NCBI GenBank assembly: GCA_002726435.1
Contig: PBSV01000038.1
Span: 1-36,463 of the forward strand
DNA: 36,463 nt
Direction of reading: 5' to 3'
Origin: Opitutia bacterium
GTDB taxonomy: Bacteria > Verrucomicrobiota > Verrucomicrobiia > Opitutales > Seribacteraceae
In this document: positions 17,238-26,021 of the stretch, in pieces
How the letters are laid out: the number at the start of each line of letters is the position of its first letter
How positions within the stretch are numbered: the stretch's first letter is position 1
The notes under the pieces: generated by a model
Seen by the model: only the letters and a program-made list of their open reading frames with translations
Told to the model about the DNA's origin: nothing
Database searches by the model: none
Made by a program: the position numbers and the translations under genes

Positions 17238-18061
17238 ATCTTTCATCGATCAAGTCGGCAGTCACGATCTCTCTGGTCCCGGAAGCAAAGGGCGGACCTT
17301 TTGTACTATGGGACGGCCTGGAAGAGGGGATGAAGACAGCTGCCACTCTCGGGTATGACGCGGTGGAAATATTTGCACCCGGCCCGGATGCGGTTGGCGT
17401 GGAAGAAGTGATGGAATTAATCGAGCGTTACGGAGTGGAAATTTCAACCCTCGGGACTGGAGCAGGGTGGGTACTTCATGGATGGTCGCTGACCGCGGCT
17501 GAAGAAGCAAGCCGTCGCCATGCGATTGATTTCGTCAAAACCATCATCGAGCGGGCAGCCGCCTTTGGAGCATCGGCAATTATTGGTTCGATGCAGGGGC
17601 GTTCAGGGAATGGGGTATCCCGGGACCAGGCCCTTGACTTTCTCGCAATTGCCTTGGAGGAACTTGGGGAATTTGCCCAACAACACAAGCAGGCACTGAT
17701 TTACGAACCATTAAACCGCTACGAGACCGATTTGATTAATTCTGTGCGGGACGGGGTTGCCCTGCTGAATCGAATGGAAAACAAGAACCTTGTTTTACTG
17801 GCCGACCTTTTTCACATGAATATTGAAGAAGCCAATGTAGGCGATGCCCTCCGGGAGGGAGGCAAGCACATTGGCCATGTTCATTTTGTCGATTCAAACC
17901 GCAACCCCGCGGGGTGCGGACACCTGGACTATGGCCCGGTGGTTGAGGCATTGTCCGACATTGAGTTTAATGGATACGCCGCCGCCGAGGCAAGGCCATG
18001 GCCGACCCCGCAAGCCGCTGCGGCCTCTACGATCGATTCATTCAAACGTCTTTTCCGTTAG
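17234..18061 (+). CDS. Sugar phosphate isomerase/epimerase-like TIM-barrel protein (AP endonuclease family 2)
   Basis: [74 protein letters not shown]; 4-nt overlap with upstream gene. Confidence 0.88.
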   Translation: MNLSSIKSAVTISLVPEAKGGPFVLWDGLEEGMKTAATLGYDAVEIFAPGPDAVGVEEVMELIERYGVEISTLGTGAGWVLHGWSLTAAEEASRRHAIDFVKTIIERAAAFGASAIIGSMQGRSGNGVSRDQALDFLAIALEELGEFAQQHKQALIYEPLNRYETDLINSVRDGVALLNRMENKNLVLLADLFHMNIEEANVGDALREGGKHIGHVHFVDSNRNPAGCGHLDYGPVVEALSDIEFNGYAAAEARPWPTPQAAAASTIDSFKRLFR

Positions 18062-18088
18062 CCCAATAAAAAAGGATCAAACTTGATT

Positions 18089-19366
18089 ATGACAACGACT
18101 CCTCAACCTGCCTTACTCGGATTACAAGCAAGCTTTGGCTTTGGTGACCGACTTGGAAACGCCACCCCCGGTCATGTTGCATCCATGCAACGATGCGGGG
18201 CCGGTATTGCTCCGATCTACCCTCAACAATCGATTCGGGAAATGGCCCGGACCAACCGTCAACCAGGCGAAGTAATGACCGCTGCCTGTGAAGGAGCCCG
18301 TGCGTCGGGGTGGACCTTGCCTTTTGGAGCGGATGCGGATCACTTAAAGACTCATGAAGATGTCGACCGCACCGGAGAGGCCGGTTTTACTTTTTTTACG
18401 ATTGATCCCTCCGGGGCAGTTGATCAAAAAGCGGACGACTACGACACCGATCTGGTCAATGCGAAATTTTCGGAAATTGCCGATTCGATTAATTGGCTTG
18501 GCAAATACCTTGGCCAAACCGTTGAACTTTCAACCGGCAGCCTCATTGAATTCTCCGAAATTGTCTGCCGCCGGGCAGCGGTGAAATATGGACGGGCGAT
18601 TGAGCATGCAATCGAACTTGGGAATTACATCGCACAAGTCCAGTCCGTAAATGACCGTGAATTTGAAATTGAACTGAGTGTCGACGAGACTGATCAGCCC
18701 ACCACCCTGGCCGAGCATTATATCATTGCTTCCGAGTGTTTGAATGCGGGAATGAAACTGGTTTCACTTGCTCCGCGATTCATTGGAGATTTTGAAAAAG
18801 GAATCGATTTCAAGGGGGATTTGCCAGCCTTGGAAGCCTCCTTGGCCGACCATTCAGCAGTGGCTGAAAAACTTGGTCCCTACAAATTAAGCCTGCACTC
18901 AGGATCGGATAAATTATCGATGTATTCTGCATTTGCCCGTGCCACCAACGGCCGATTTCATGTCAAGACCGCGGGGACGAGTTATTTGGAAGTCATTCGG
19001 GTAGTGGCTCTGCACGAGGAAGCATTGTTCCGTGAAATTATTGAATTTTCACGCAGTCGTTATGATATTGACCGGGCCACTTATCATGTATCGGCCCGGC
19101 TCCCTGACGCTCCGGAAGTGCAGGGCGCCAAGACCGAGGAACTGGTCGATCAATACCTCGAGCGATGGAGTGATGTTCCAGAAGGCAAAGGATTTACCCG
19201 GCCGGGCCGGCAAATCCTGCACTGTACTTTCGGGTCGGTTCTGACCCACGATAAATTTGGCCCGGCAATCAATACGATTCTCCGGGAGCACGCGGATACC
19301 TATGCCGAAGTATTGGACGAACATTTTGGCCGCCACCTCGACGCTCTCAGGGCAGGCATGAACTGA
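18089..19366 (+). CDS. uxaE: Tagaturonate epimerase (UxaE) family protein
   Basis: ASFGFGDRLGNATPGHV, QQSIREMARTNR, PFGADADHLKT, FFTIDPSG, ELSVDETDQPT, KLSLHSGSDKLSMYSAFARATNGRFHVKTAGTSYLEVIRVV family signatures; RBS AAGGA before ATG 18089. Confidence 0.85.
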   Translation: MTTTPQPALLGLQASFGFGDRLGNATPGHVASMQRCGAGIAPIYPQQSIREMARTNRQPGEVMTAACEGARASGWTLPFGADADHLKTHEDVDRTGEAGFTFFTIDPSGAVDQKADDYDTDLVNAKFSEIADSINWLGKYLGQTVELSTGSLIEFSEIVCRRAAVKYGRAIEHAIELGNYIAQVQSVNDREFEIELSVDETDQPTTLAEHYIIASECLNAGMKLVSLAPRFIGDFEKGIDFKGDLPALEASLADHSAVAEKLGPYKLSLHSGSDKLSMYSAFARATNGRFHVKTAGTSYLEVIRVVALHEEALFREIIEFSRSRYDIDRATYHVSARLPDAPEVQGAKTEELVDQYLERWSDVPEGKGFTRPGRQILHCTFGSVLTHDKFGPAINTILREHADTYAEVLDEHFGRHLDALRAGMN

Positions 19367-19387
19367 ACCCTTTACCCTCCTCCGACC

Positions 19388-19834
19388 ATGCTTAATCATC
19401 CCTTGATTCATCCAGAGATCGCTCGAATTCTTTCCGCATCCGGCCACCACAGTCGGGTTTTAATCGCGGATGGAAACTACCCGGTTCTTAATAAACGCGG
19501 TCCAAGGGCAGAAGTTGTTCATTTGAACCTGGCTCCCGGTATGGTCCGGACCACCCATGTACTGGAGACCTTGCTGGAGGCGGCACCAATTGATGACATC
19601 TACGTCATGGATTATGAGCGTGAAGGACAGTATGCTTTGGAAAATGATCCTCCCATTTGGCAGGAATACCGCAGTGTAATTACTGCCGGCGGGAGTGAAT
19701 TGGAGTTGAAACTGATTGAGAAATGGAAATTTTATGAGGCGGTAATGACTCCCGATCATGTGCTTACAATTCAGACCGGAGAAACAGCGGGATTCGCCAA
19801 TTTAATTCTCGATCTCGGATGCCGCGTGGTCTGA
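19388..19834 (+). CDS. RbsD/FucU family sugar mutarotase
   Basis: HPEIARILSASGHHSRVLIADGNYPVLNKRGPRAEVVHLNLAPG...TGETAGFANLIL pattern. Confidence 0.9.
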   Translation: MLNHPLIHPEIARILSASGHHSRVLIADGNYPVLNKRGPRAEVVHLNLAPGMVRTTHVLETLLEAAPIDDIYVMDYEREGQYALENDPPIWQEYRSVITAGGSELELKLIEKWKFYEAVMTPDHVLTIQTGETAGFANLILDLGCRVV

Positions 19835-19861
19835 GCAGAACGGAGAAGGTAGGAATTTTCA

Positions 19862-20791
19862 ATGGAATCGCGAAAACTCGGCAAAACCGGACTCGAACTC
19901 CCAATCCTCAGTTTTGGTGCCTCTTCAATGGGGGCGGAGTTTCGTTCGATTGACATCAATGAGGCAATTACCTGCGTATCCACCGCGATCGAATGCGGAA
20001 TGAACTTTATCGACACTTCCCCCTACTACGGACGGGGGATGTCCGAAGTATTGCTTGGGGTCGCCTTACAGGATGTTCCCCGGGACGATTATATTCTGGG
20101 AACCAAATTAGGTCGCTACGACGCCAGTCACTTTGATTTTTCTGCGAAAAGAGTCGAGGAAAGCGTTGATGTCAGTCTGCACCGCATGCGCACCGATTAC
20201 CTCGACATTGTCTTGTGCCATGACATTGAATATGTCGGATTAAGACAAATCGTGGAGGAGACAATTCCTGCGTTGCGGAAAATTCAGCAAGCCGGAAAAG
20301 TCAGGCATGTGGGTATAAGCGGGTACCCGATGAAAATCTTCAATTATGTTTTAGACAACACCGAGATTGATCTGATGTTGTCCTACAATAATTACCATCT
20401 GCAGAATCGAAAGATGGAAAGCATTATTCCACGATTAAAAGAGAGAGGGGTGGGGATTATGAACGCCGCTCCCTTTTGTGCCCGTCTACTGACCAATGCT
20501 CCACTTCCATCCTGGCACAAATCCAACCAGAAAACACGGGAGGCCGCAAGGGCAGCCGCCGCAGTCTGCGAGGAATACGGAGTCGATATCGCCCAACTCG
20601 CGGTCCAATTCGCAATTCTTAACCCTGACATTACCACCTGTGTCACCGGGTCGGCCAATCCGGGCCGGGTGCGCCAATGGGCGGAATGGGCAAATGTTCC
20701 GATCAACCATGAATTATTAGCCAAGGTGGAAGCCCTTTTTGCTCCCGTTATGGGCGAGGTTCATATCGAGGGCCGGCCGGAGAACAACTGA
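19862..20791 (+). CDS. Aldo/keto reductase, plant L-galactose dehydrogenase-like
   Basis: KLGKTGLELPILSFGASSMG; FIDTSPYYGRGMSEVLLG; LDIVLCHDIEYVGLRQIVEETIPALRKIQQAGKVRHVGISGYPMKIFNYVLD closely parallels plant L-galactose dehydrogenase as known from the literature. Confidence 0.9.
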   Translation: MESRKLGKTGLELPILSFGASSMGAEFRSIDINEAITCVSTAIECGMNFIDTSPYYGRGMSEVLLGVALQDVPRDDYILGTKLGRYDASHFDFSAKRVEESVDVSLHRMRTDYLDIVLCHDIEYVGLRQIVEETIPALRKIQQAGKVRHVGISGYPMKIFNYVLDNTEIDLMLSYNNYHLQNRKMESIIPRLKERGVGIMNAAPFCARLLTNAPLPSWHKSNQKTREAARAAAAVCEEYGVDIAQLAVQFAILNPDITTCVTGSANPGRVRQWAEWANVPINHELLAKVEALFAPVMGEVHIEGRPENN

Positions 20792-21636
20792 TGAAAAAGA
20801 TTGATTCGCACCAACACTTCTGGGACCCGGCGGGGAAAAGATCACCCTGGAGTTACGGCTGGTTGGACGAACCCCAGCATGCTCCGATCAACCGCTCCTT
20901 TCTTCCCTCTGACCTTGCTCCCTTGTTGGATGCGAATGAGATCGAGGGATCAGTCTTCGTGCAAGCCCAACACCACCTCGAGGAAACACGGTGGGCCCTG
21001 CAAATGGCGGAAGAAAATAACTTTTTACGGGGAGTGGTGGGATACGTTGATCTGCAGGCCCCGGAGCTGGAGGATCAACTGGACGAATTTACCGGGTCGC
21101 AGTGGTTCAAGGGTATTCGTCACATCGTTCAGGATGAGCCCGACGATGAATTTTTATTACAACCCTCGGTGTTGAACGGTCTTAAGGCCCTGTCCCGTCG
21201 AAGCCTTCCATTTGACTTGCTCCTGCAACCGCGACACCTCGAAATGCTCCCGCGTTTGGCTGCCGAGCTTCCTGATTTACAAATGGTGATTAATCATTGC
21301 GCCAAACCCGATTTAAGCAACCATGACACCGATTCCTGGCACCTGAAATTCGCTAAACTTTCAGAATTTGAAAACCTTAACTGCAAGATTTCCGGCCTCG
21401 TGACGGAGGCAGATTGGACGGGCTGGACGATTGACGAACTCCGTCCGATCTTTGACACTGCCCTTCAGACCTTTGGTCCCAACCGCCTGCTTTATGGCTC
21501 CGACTGGCCGGTTTGTACACTTGCCGCGACCTACGACGAAGTTTTCCAATCCGCCATCACCCTGACCGCAGGTCTTTCCTCCAGCGAACAAGCTGATATT
21601 TTCGGTCACAACGCGATCCGATTTTACGGTCTTTAA
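20791..21636 (+). CDS. Amidohydrolase (COG3618, L-fuconolactonase-like)
   Basis: KKIDSHQHFWDP; FVQAQHHLEETRWALQMA; FKGIRHIVQ; MVINHCAKPDL; NCKISGLVTEADW; LLYGSDWPVC. Confidence 0.9.
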   Translation: MKKIDSHQHFWDPAGKRSPWSYGWLDEPQHAPINRSFLPSDLAPLLDANEIEGSVFVQAQHHLEETRWALQMAEENNFLRGVVGYVDLQAPELEDQLDEFTGSQWFKGIRHIVQDEPDDEFLLQPSVLNGLKALSRRSLPFDLLLQPRHLEMLPRLAAELPDLQMVINHCAKPDLSNHDTDSWHLKFAKLSEFENLNCKISGLVTEADWTGWTIDELRPIFDTALQTFGPNRLLYGSDWPVCTLAATYDEVFQSAITLTAGLSSSEQADIFGHNAIRFYGL

Positions 21637-21682
21637 TTTGGCCTTTGGATTGGATCGTTTCTTGACTTTCCCAATTCCGTCG

Positions 21683-21707
21683 TTTGAATATTGTAACGAT
21701 ATTCAAA
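21683..21707. promoter_or_regulatory. Inverted repeat TTTGAATAT-N7-ATATTCAAA immediately upstream of umuD; candidate operator
   Basis: Perfect 9-bp arms, 1 nt before the umuD ATG; preceded by TTGACT (21662-21667), a possible -35. Confidence 0.65.
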
Positions 21708-21708
21708 A

Positions 21709-22227
21709 ATGAACACTCGCGGAGGAAAACGACAGGGGGCCGGCCGGCCTAAAGGAACCAACCAGTACGGGGAATCGACCCGTCCGGTACGTATTCCGGT
21801 AAGCCAAGTCGAACGCGTCCTTCGATTTGTCCAAGAGCGCGAGCATGCCTTGCCCCTCTATGCGAGTGGAGTGTCCGCGGGCTTTCCTTCTCCCGCCGAT
21901 GATTATTTAGAGGGAGTACTTGATTTAAATGCCCACCTCGTGCGTGAACCAAGTGCCACTTTTTTCGTCCGTGCCCGGGGTGACTCGATGATTGGTGCGG
22001 GGATTCATGACGGTGATTTACTGGTGGTTGACCGAAGTGCCAATGCGTCCGACGGCAAGGTGGTGATCGTGTCCGTAAACGGCGAGCTCACGGTTAAGCG
22101 TTTGCAACGAAAAAAAGGAAAATCCTGGCTTTTGCCGGAAAATCCGGACTACCCCCCAATTGCCTTGAATGAAGAAGATGAAAATCATCTCTGGGGAGTG
22201 GTCACAAATGTGATCCATTCCCTGTGA
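21709..22227 (+). CDS. umuD: UmuD-like translesion polymerase V autoproteolytic subunit (LexA/S24 peptidase)
   Basis: Ala-Gly cleavage site VSAGFPSPADDYLE; catalytic Ser in RGDSMIGAGIHDGDLLVVDR; catalytic Lys in ELTVKRL; followed by umuC. Confidence 0.93.
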   Translation: MNTRGGKRQGAGRPKGTNQYGESTRPVRIPVSQVERVLRFVQEREHALPLYASGVSAGFPSPADDYLEGVLDLNAHLVREPSATFFVRARGDSMIGAGIHDGDLLVVDRSANASDGKVVIVSVNGELTVKRLQRKKGKSWLLPENPDYPPIALNEEDENHLWGVVTNVIHSL

Positions 22228-23474
22228 TTGCCCTGGCCGACTGCAACAATTTTTACGTCTCCTGTGAACGTGTCTTCCGTCCATCGCTCGAGAAAAAGCC
22301 GGTGATCGTTCTTTCCAACAACGACGGATGCGCCGTGGCCCGTTCCAATGAGGCCAAGGCAATTGGTATTCGAATGGGAGCTCCTTATCATCAGATTAAA
22401 AAAACCTGTGAATGGAATGGAGTGAGGGTTTTTTCTTCCAACTACGAATTATACGGTGACATGTCCCGCCGGGTAGTTTCCGTATTGTCGCGCTTCGCTC
22501 CTGAAATCGAGGTTTATTCGATCGACGAGTCCTTTCTCGACCTCAGCGGATCGGATCAGCCCCTGAACCTGAGCAAGCGGATGCGGGCAACGGTTCTGCG
22601 CTGGACCGGGATTCCAATTTCGGTGGGCCTGGCCCCGACCAAGACTCTTGCCAAACTGGCCAATCGCTTGGCTAAAAAAACCGGTTCCGGTTGCATGCAG
22701 GTTGATCCGGATGACCAAACCGCCCTCAAGTCCGTAGCGATTGACGAGGTCTGGGGAGTGGGTCGGCGACTGAGTGCCCGGCTTCATCGAGTCGGGGTGA
22801 GGAATGCGTTTGAATTTGCCCGGGCTCCTTCTTCCCTGGTGCGCACGATCGGTGGTGTGACTCTCGAGCGTACTCAGCGAGAACTTGCTGGAATCCCCTG
22901 TCTGGAGATGGAGGAAATTCCTCAACCCCGAAAAAACACCTGCTCTTCCCGTTCCTTTGGTAAGCCGGTGATGGAATTGGAGGAATTGGAAGAAGCCGTG
23001 GCGAATTATACGGTCAAGGCGATCCGCAAAGTACGTTCCGAGCATTCGTTGGCTTCCGGATTGCAGGTTTTCATCATGACCAACCGCTTTCGCGAGGACC
23101 AGGCCCAATATTCAAATTCCCGCACCCTTGTTTTTGATGAACCCACGGACGACCCAATCCGAGTGGTGAAGAATGCGAAGCGCTTACTTCGTTCGATTTT
23201 CCGGTCCGGGTATGCCTACAAGAAAGCGGGAGTGCTTTTACTCGACCTGGTCTCTTCCAGCTCCCGTCAAGGTTTACTCTTTGAGGAGCATGGAGATACG
23301 CGCCGGGTTGAATTTGTTGATGCGGTGGAGGAGGTGGCTGCCCGCTATGGTGGAAATCATGCATTTTGGGGAGGGCAGGGGATTAATAAAAATTGGAGTA
23401 TGCGCCGGGAAATGCGCACCCCCCGCTACACTACGAGCTGGGAAGATTTGGTCAGCGTCGGAGGAAAAACTTAA
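22224..23474 (+). CDS. umuC: Y-family DNA polymerase UmuC
   Basis: IALADCNNFYVSCERVFRPSLEKKPVIVLSNNDGCAVARS; VYSIDESFLDLSG; GIPISVGLAPTKTLAKLAN; GTG start overlapping umuD stop. Confidence 0.96.
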   Translation: MIALADCNNFYVSCERVFRPSLEKKPVIVLSNNDGCAVARSNEAKAIGIRMGAPYHQIKKTCEWNGVRVFSSNYELYGDMSRRVVSVLSRFAPEIEVYSIDESFLDLSGSDQPLNLSKRMRATVLRWTGIPISVGLAPTKTLAKLANRLAKKTGSGCMQVDPDDQTALKSVAIDEVWGVGRRLSARLHRVGVRNAFEFARAPSSLVRTIGGVTLERTQRELAGIPCLEMEEIPQPRKNTCSSRSFGKPVMELEELEEAVANYTVKAIRKVRSEHSLASGLQVFIMTNRFREDQAQYSNSRTLVFDEPTDDPIRVVKNAKRLLRSIFRSGYAYKKAGVLLLDLVSSSSRQGLLFEEHGDTRRVEFVDAVEEVAARYGGNHAFWGGQGINKNWSMRREMRTPRYTTSWEDLVSVGGKT

Positions 23475-24787
23475 TTGGCGGCCCAGTCGAAGCAGGCAAT
23501 TTCCTGGCCGTTTTTTGCGACTAAGTAGCCACCGGCGAGGGCGGGTCCATTCCAGCAACGGACATCACTGAGTAATTGTCCGGAATAGACTTCAGTGAAC
23601 TGGGCGGGTTCCGCCCGGACCACGCTCAGAACTCCGGTATTTCCAAGAATGAGCAAGTGCTTATCCGCCAGAAAAATTTTTCCATACCCGTATTTTTCCC
23701 CGCGCCACTGCAACTCTCCATTCTTGGCATTCAAACAGGTCAGGGAATTTTCATTGAAACCATAGAGGAAACCATCTTTGAGGACGGGGCTGGAAAATTT
23801 GGTTTTAAAATTCTTTGATTTCCACGCGGATGAAATTGTATAGCCGGACTTCGATTTTTCTATTTTCAGACATTCGGCGCCCTTGCCATAACCCGCGGAC
23901 AAGAGCAGTCGGTCATTGTCCAACTGGGTAGGTTGGGCAATCAATGCATTATTTAGAAAGATTTTCCACGGATGCTCCCAGCGGGTTTTTCCATTTTTCG
24001 GATTGAGGGAACCGACTTTGCCCGCCACCGCAACAAGTAGATGTTTTTCTCCAAAGAATTCGGCAAGGACTGGAGATGGATAAACTCCTGAACCGCGAAA
24101 ATCCGACCTCCAGACCAATTTTCCGGAGTGAAGATCATGAGCCCGGGCAGCACTTTTTTCACCCCCATGGTTGAGAATTATCAAATCATTCCAAACCAAG
24201 GGAGAGCCGGAAATTCCCCATTCGGGAAATTCATATTCTTCTTCAATTGCTTGTACGCGCCATTCAAGCAAACCGGTTTTTGCATCGATTCTCGCCAGAG
24301 TGCCATTGGAAAAAATCACATAGAGTTTTCCCTGGTGCAGGGTGGGGGTGGACCTCGGCCCGGTCCCGCTCATCAAGTCATTCCACTTGGTGGAAAGACT
24401 AAACCGCCAAATTTCCTCACCATCGTTTAAGTCTCTCGCAAATAATGTTTCCTCTTCGCCTTGTTGTTCGATTGTGAAAACCCGGCTTGAATCGAGGATA
24501 ATTGAGGAGTGACTCAATCCACAGGGAATCATCCACCGGAGTACCGGCTTTTTCTTCCAGGCAACCTTTACTGTTTGAAGGGGGATTTTCCCGTCCCGGT
24601 TGGGCCCGCGAAATTGAGGCCATATGTGCTTTACGGAGCGCAGTGGTACTTGGGAATCAACGAAGACCTTTTTTTCACTTTCCGGTTTCCCGGAAAGTAA
24701 AACCTGCGGAACCATGCCACCACGCATTTCCATATTGATGCATCCGCACAGAGACAGACATCCAATGGACAATAAAAAAGCCTTCAT
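23471..24787 (-). CDS. PQQ-like beta-propeller lipoprotein
   Basis: Lipobox LSLCGC; WPQFRGPNRDGK; repeated GxxxW blades; ends CFDW. Confidence 0.87.
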   Translation of the reverse strand: MKAFLLSIGCLSLCGCINMEMRGGMVPQVLLSGKPESEKKVFVDSQVPLRSVKHIWPQFRGPNRDGKIPLQTVKVAWKKKPVLRWMIPCGLSHSSIILDSSRVFTIEQQGEEETLFARDLNDGEEIWRFSLSTKWNDLMSGTGPRSTPTLHQGKLYVIFSNGTLARIDAKTGLLEWRVQAIEEEYEFPEWGISGSPLVWNDLIILNHGGEKSAARAHDLHSGKLVWRSDFRGSGVYPSPVLAEFFGEKHLLVAVAGKVGSLNPKNGKTRWEHPWKIFLNNALIAQPTQLDNDRLLLSAGYGKGAECLKIEKSKSGYTISSAWKSKNFKTKFSSPVLKDGFLYGFNENSLTCLNAKNGELQWRGEKYGYGKIFLADKHLLILGNTGVLSVVRAEPAQFTEVYSGQLLSDVRCWNGPALAGGYLVAKNGQEIACFDWAAN

Positions 24788-24800
24788 TTAAAAAGCCGGA

Positions 24801-25346
24801 TTATCCGGCTAAGGCTTCTTCAATTACTTTAATCAGTTTTTTTGAAGAGGGGGAGGTCAAACTGCCGAATCGATCAATTGGAGATCCGTCTTTTCCCAGC
24901 AGGATTTTACCAAAATTCCACTTTATGCTTCCCTTGAGCGGTCCATTGTCCCCGATGATTGCTTCGTAGAGCGGGTGTCGATTGGGGCCGTTAACATTAA
25001 CTTTTGCATACATCGGAAAACTGACGCCGAATTTAGTGGAACAGAATTCTTTTATCTCATCCAACGATCCTGGTTCCTGTCCACCGAACTGGTTGCAGGG
25101 AAATCCACACACCACGAGTCCCTGGTCTTTGTATTTTTGGTACAATTCTTCCAACCCCTTGTATTGCCTGGTGAATCCGCACCTCGAGGCAACATTGACC
25201 ATCAAAATTACTTTCCCCTTGTGTTCGGAAAGAGTCGTTGCTTTTCCATCGATGGTGGTCAATTCATGATCATAGAGAGATTTTCCGGAGGCGGTCGAAG
25301 CAAGGGAGCACATAATTAAACAGGTTATAAGGTTGAGGTGTTTCAT
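24801..25346 (-). CDS. Glutathione peroxidase family protein, probably exported
   Basis: Signal-like N-terminus; MVNVASRCGFTRQYKGLEELYQKY; VVCGFPCNQFGGQEPGS; IKWNFGKILLGKDGSPIDRF. Confidence 0.93.
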   Translation of the reverse strand: MKHLNLITCLIMCSLASTASGKSLYDHELTTIDGKATTLSEHKGKVILMVNVASRCGFTRQYKGLEELYQKYKDQGLVVCGFPCNQFGGQEPGSLDEIKEFCSTKFGVSFPMYAKVNVNGPNRHPLYEAIIGDNGPLKGSIKWNFGKILLGKDGSPIDRFGSLTSPSSKKLIKVIEEALAG

Positions 25347-25912
25347 TATTTTTTGGTTGTGGGTGGATCAGATTTTTTATTTTTCAATTGAATGGGCAAG
25401 TGTACTTCGGATCGTTTGAATGGACCGGGAATGAACGGACCATTCCAGTAAACTCCATAAGCATTCCCATTTTTTTCATAATGGTCATTTTCACGAATCC
25501 AATTTTCTAATTGATCGAGGTGCTTGAAAAATCGTTCACTGGAATATCCCCCCCGTATTCCAATTGCCACGACGAGGCGTGGTTTCATTTTTTTTACCTC
25601 CACCTCCTTGTTGGACTGAAAATCCTTATTCCTGTCACTTTGGCCAACGAAGAACCTCATTTTACCAGGGTTGATATCTCCTTCCACGGGAGTGGTCATT
25701 GAAAGGTCATTGGCACTGATGAAACGAAAAAGTTTGCGGAACAATCCATTGTTATCCTCAAAATAAGACCCATCAAAGGATGATTGCAGGGCAATACGCT
25801 CAGGTAATTCAAGAACCTTAATTTCACCAACTGGGGTTTTTTCGTGCATCGAATCGTAGGCTTGGCAAAAGGTGTGGGTGAATAAGAGTATCAGCGTAAG
25901 GATATATTTCAT
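25346..25912 (-). CDS. SOUL heme-binding family protein, exported
   Basis: Signal peptide; LFRFISANDLSMTTPV; YWNGPFIPGPFKRSEVHLPI; 1-nt overlap with gpx (TAATG). Confidence 0.9.
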   Translation of the reverse strand: MKYILTLILLFTHTFCQAYDSMHEKTPVGEIKVLELPERIALQSSFDGSYFEDNNGLFRKLFRFISANDLSMTTPVEGDINPGKMRFFVGQSDRNKDFQSNKEVEVKKMKPRLVVAIGIRGGYSSERFFKHLDQLENWIRENDHYEKNGNAYGVYWNGPFIPGPFKRSEVHLPIQLKNKKSDPPTTKK

Positions 25913-26021
25913 AAAGCGTAACTATTTAAAGAGCGAAAGTGTTCGAGTTTTGGATCATAGAAACAAAAACTTTGGGAACAACAGAAACACTCTGCAATAT
26001 GAAAGGGAGGTAAATGAATCG

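Noticed and set aside
22449-23108. 219-aa minus-strand ORF within umuC
   Set aside because: Antisense to a confident umuC reading frame; no recognisable motif.
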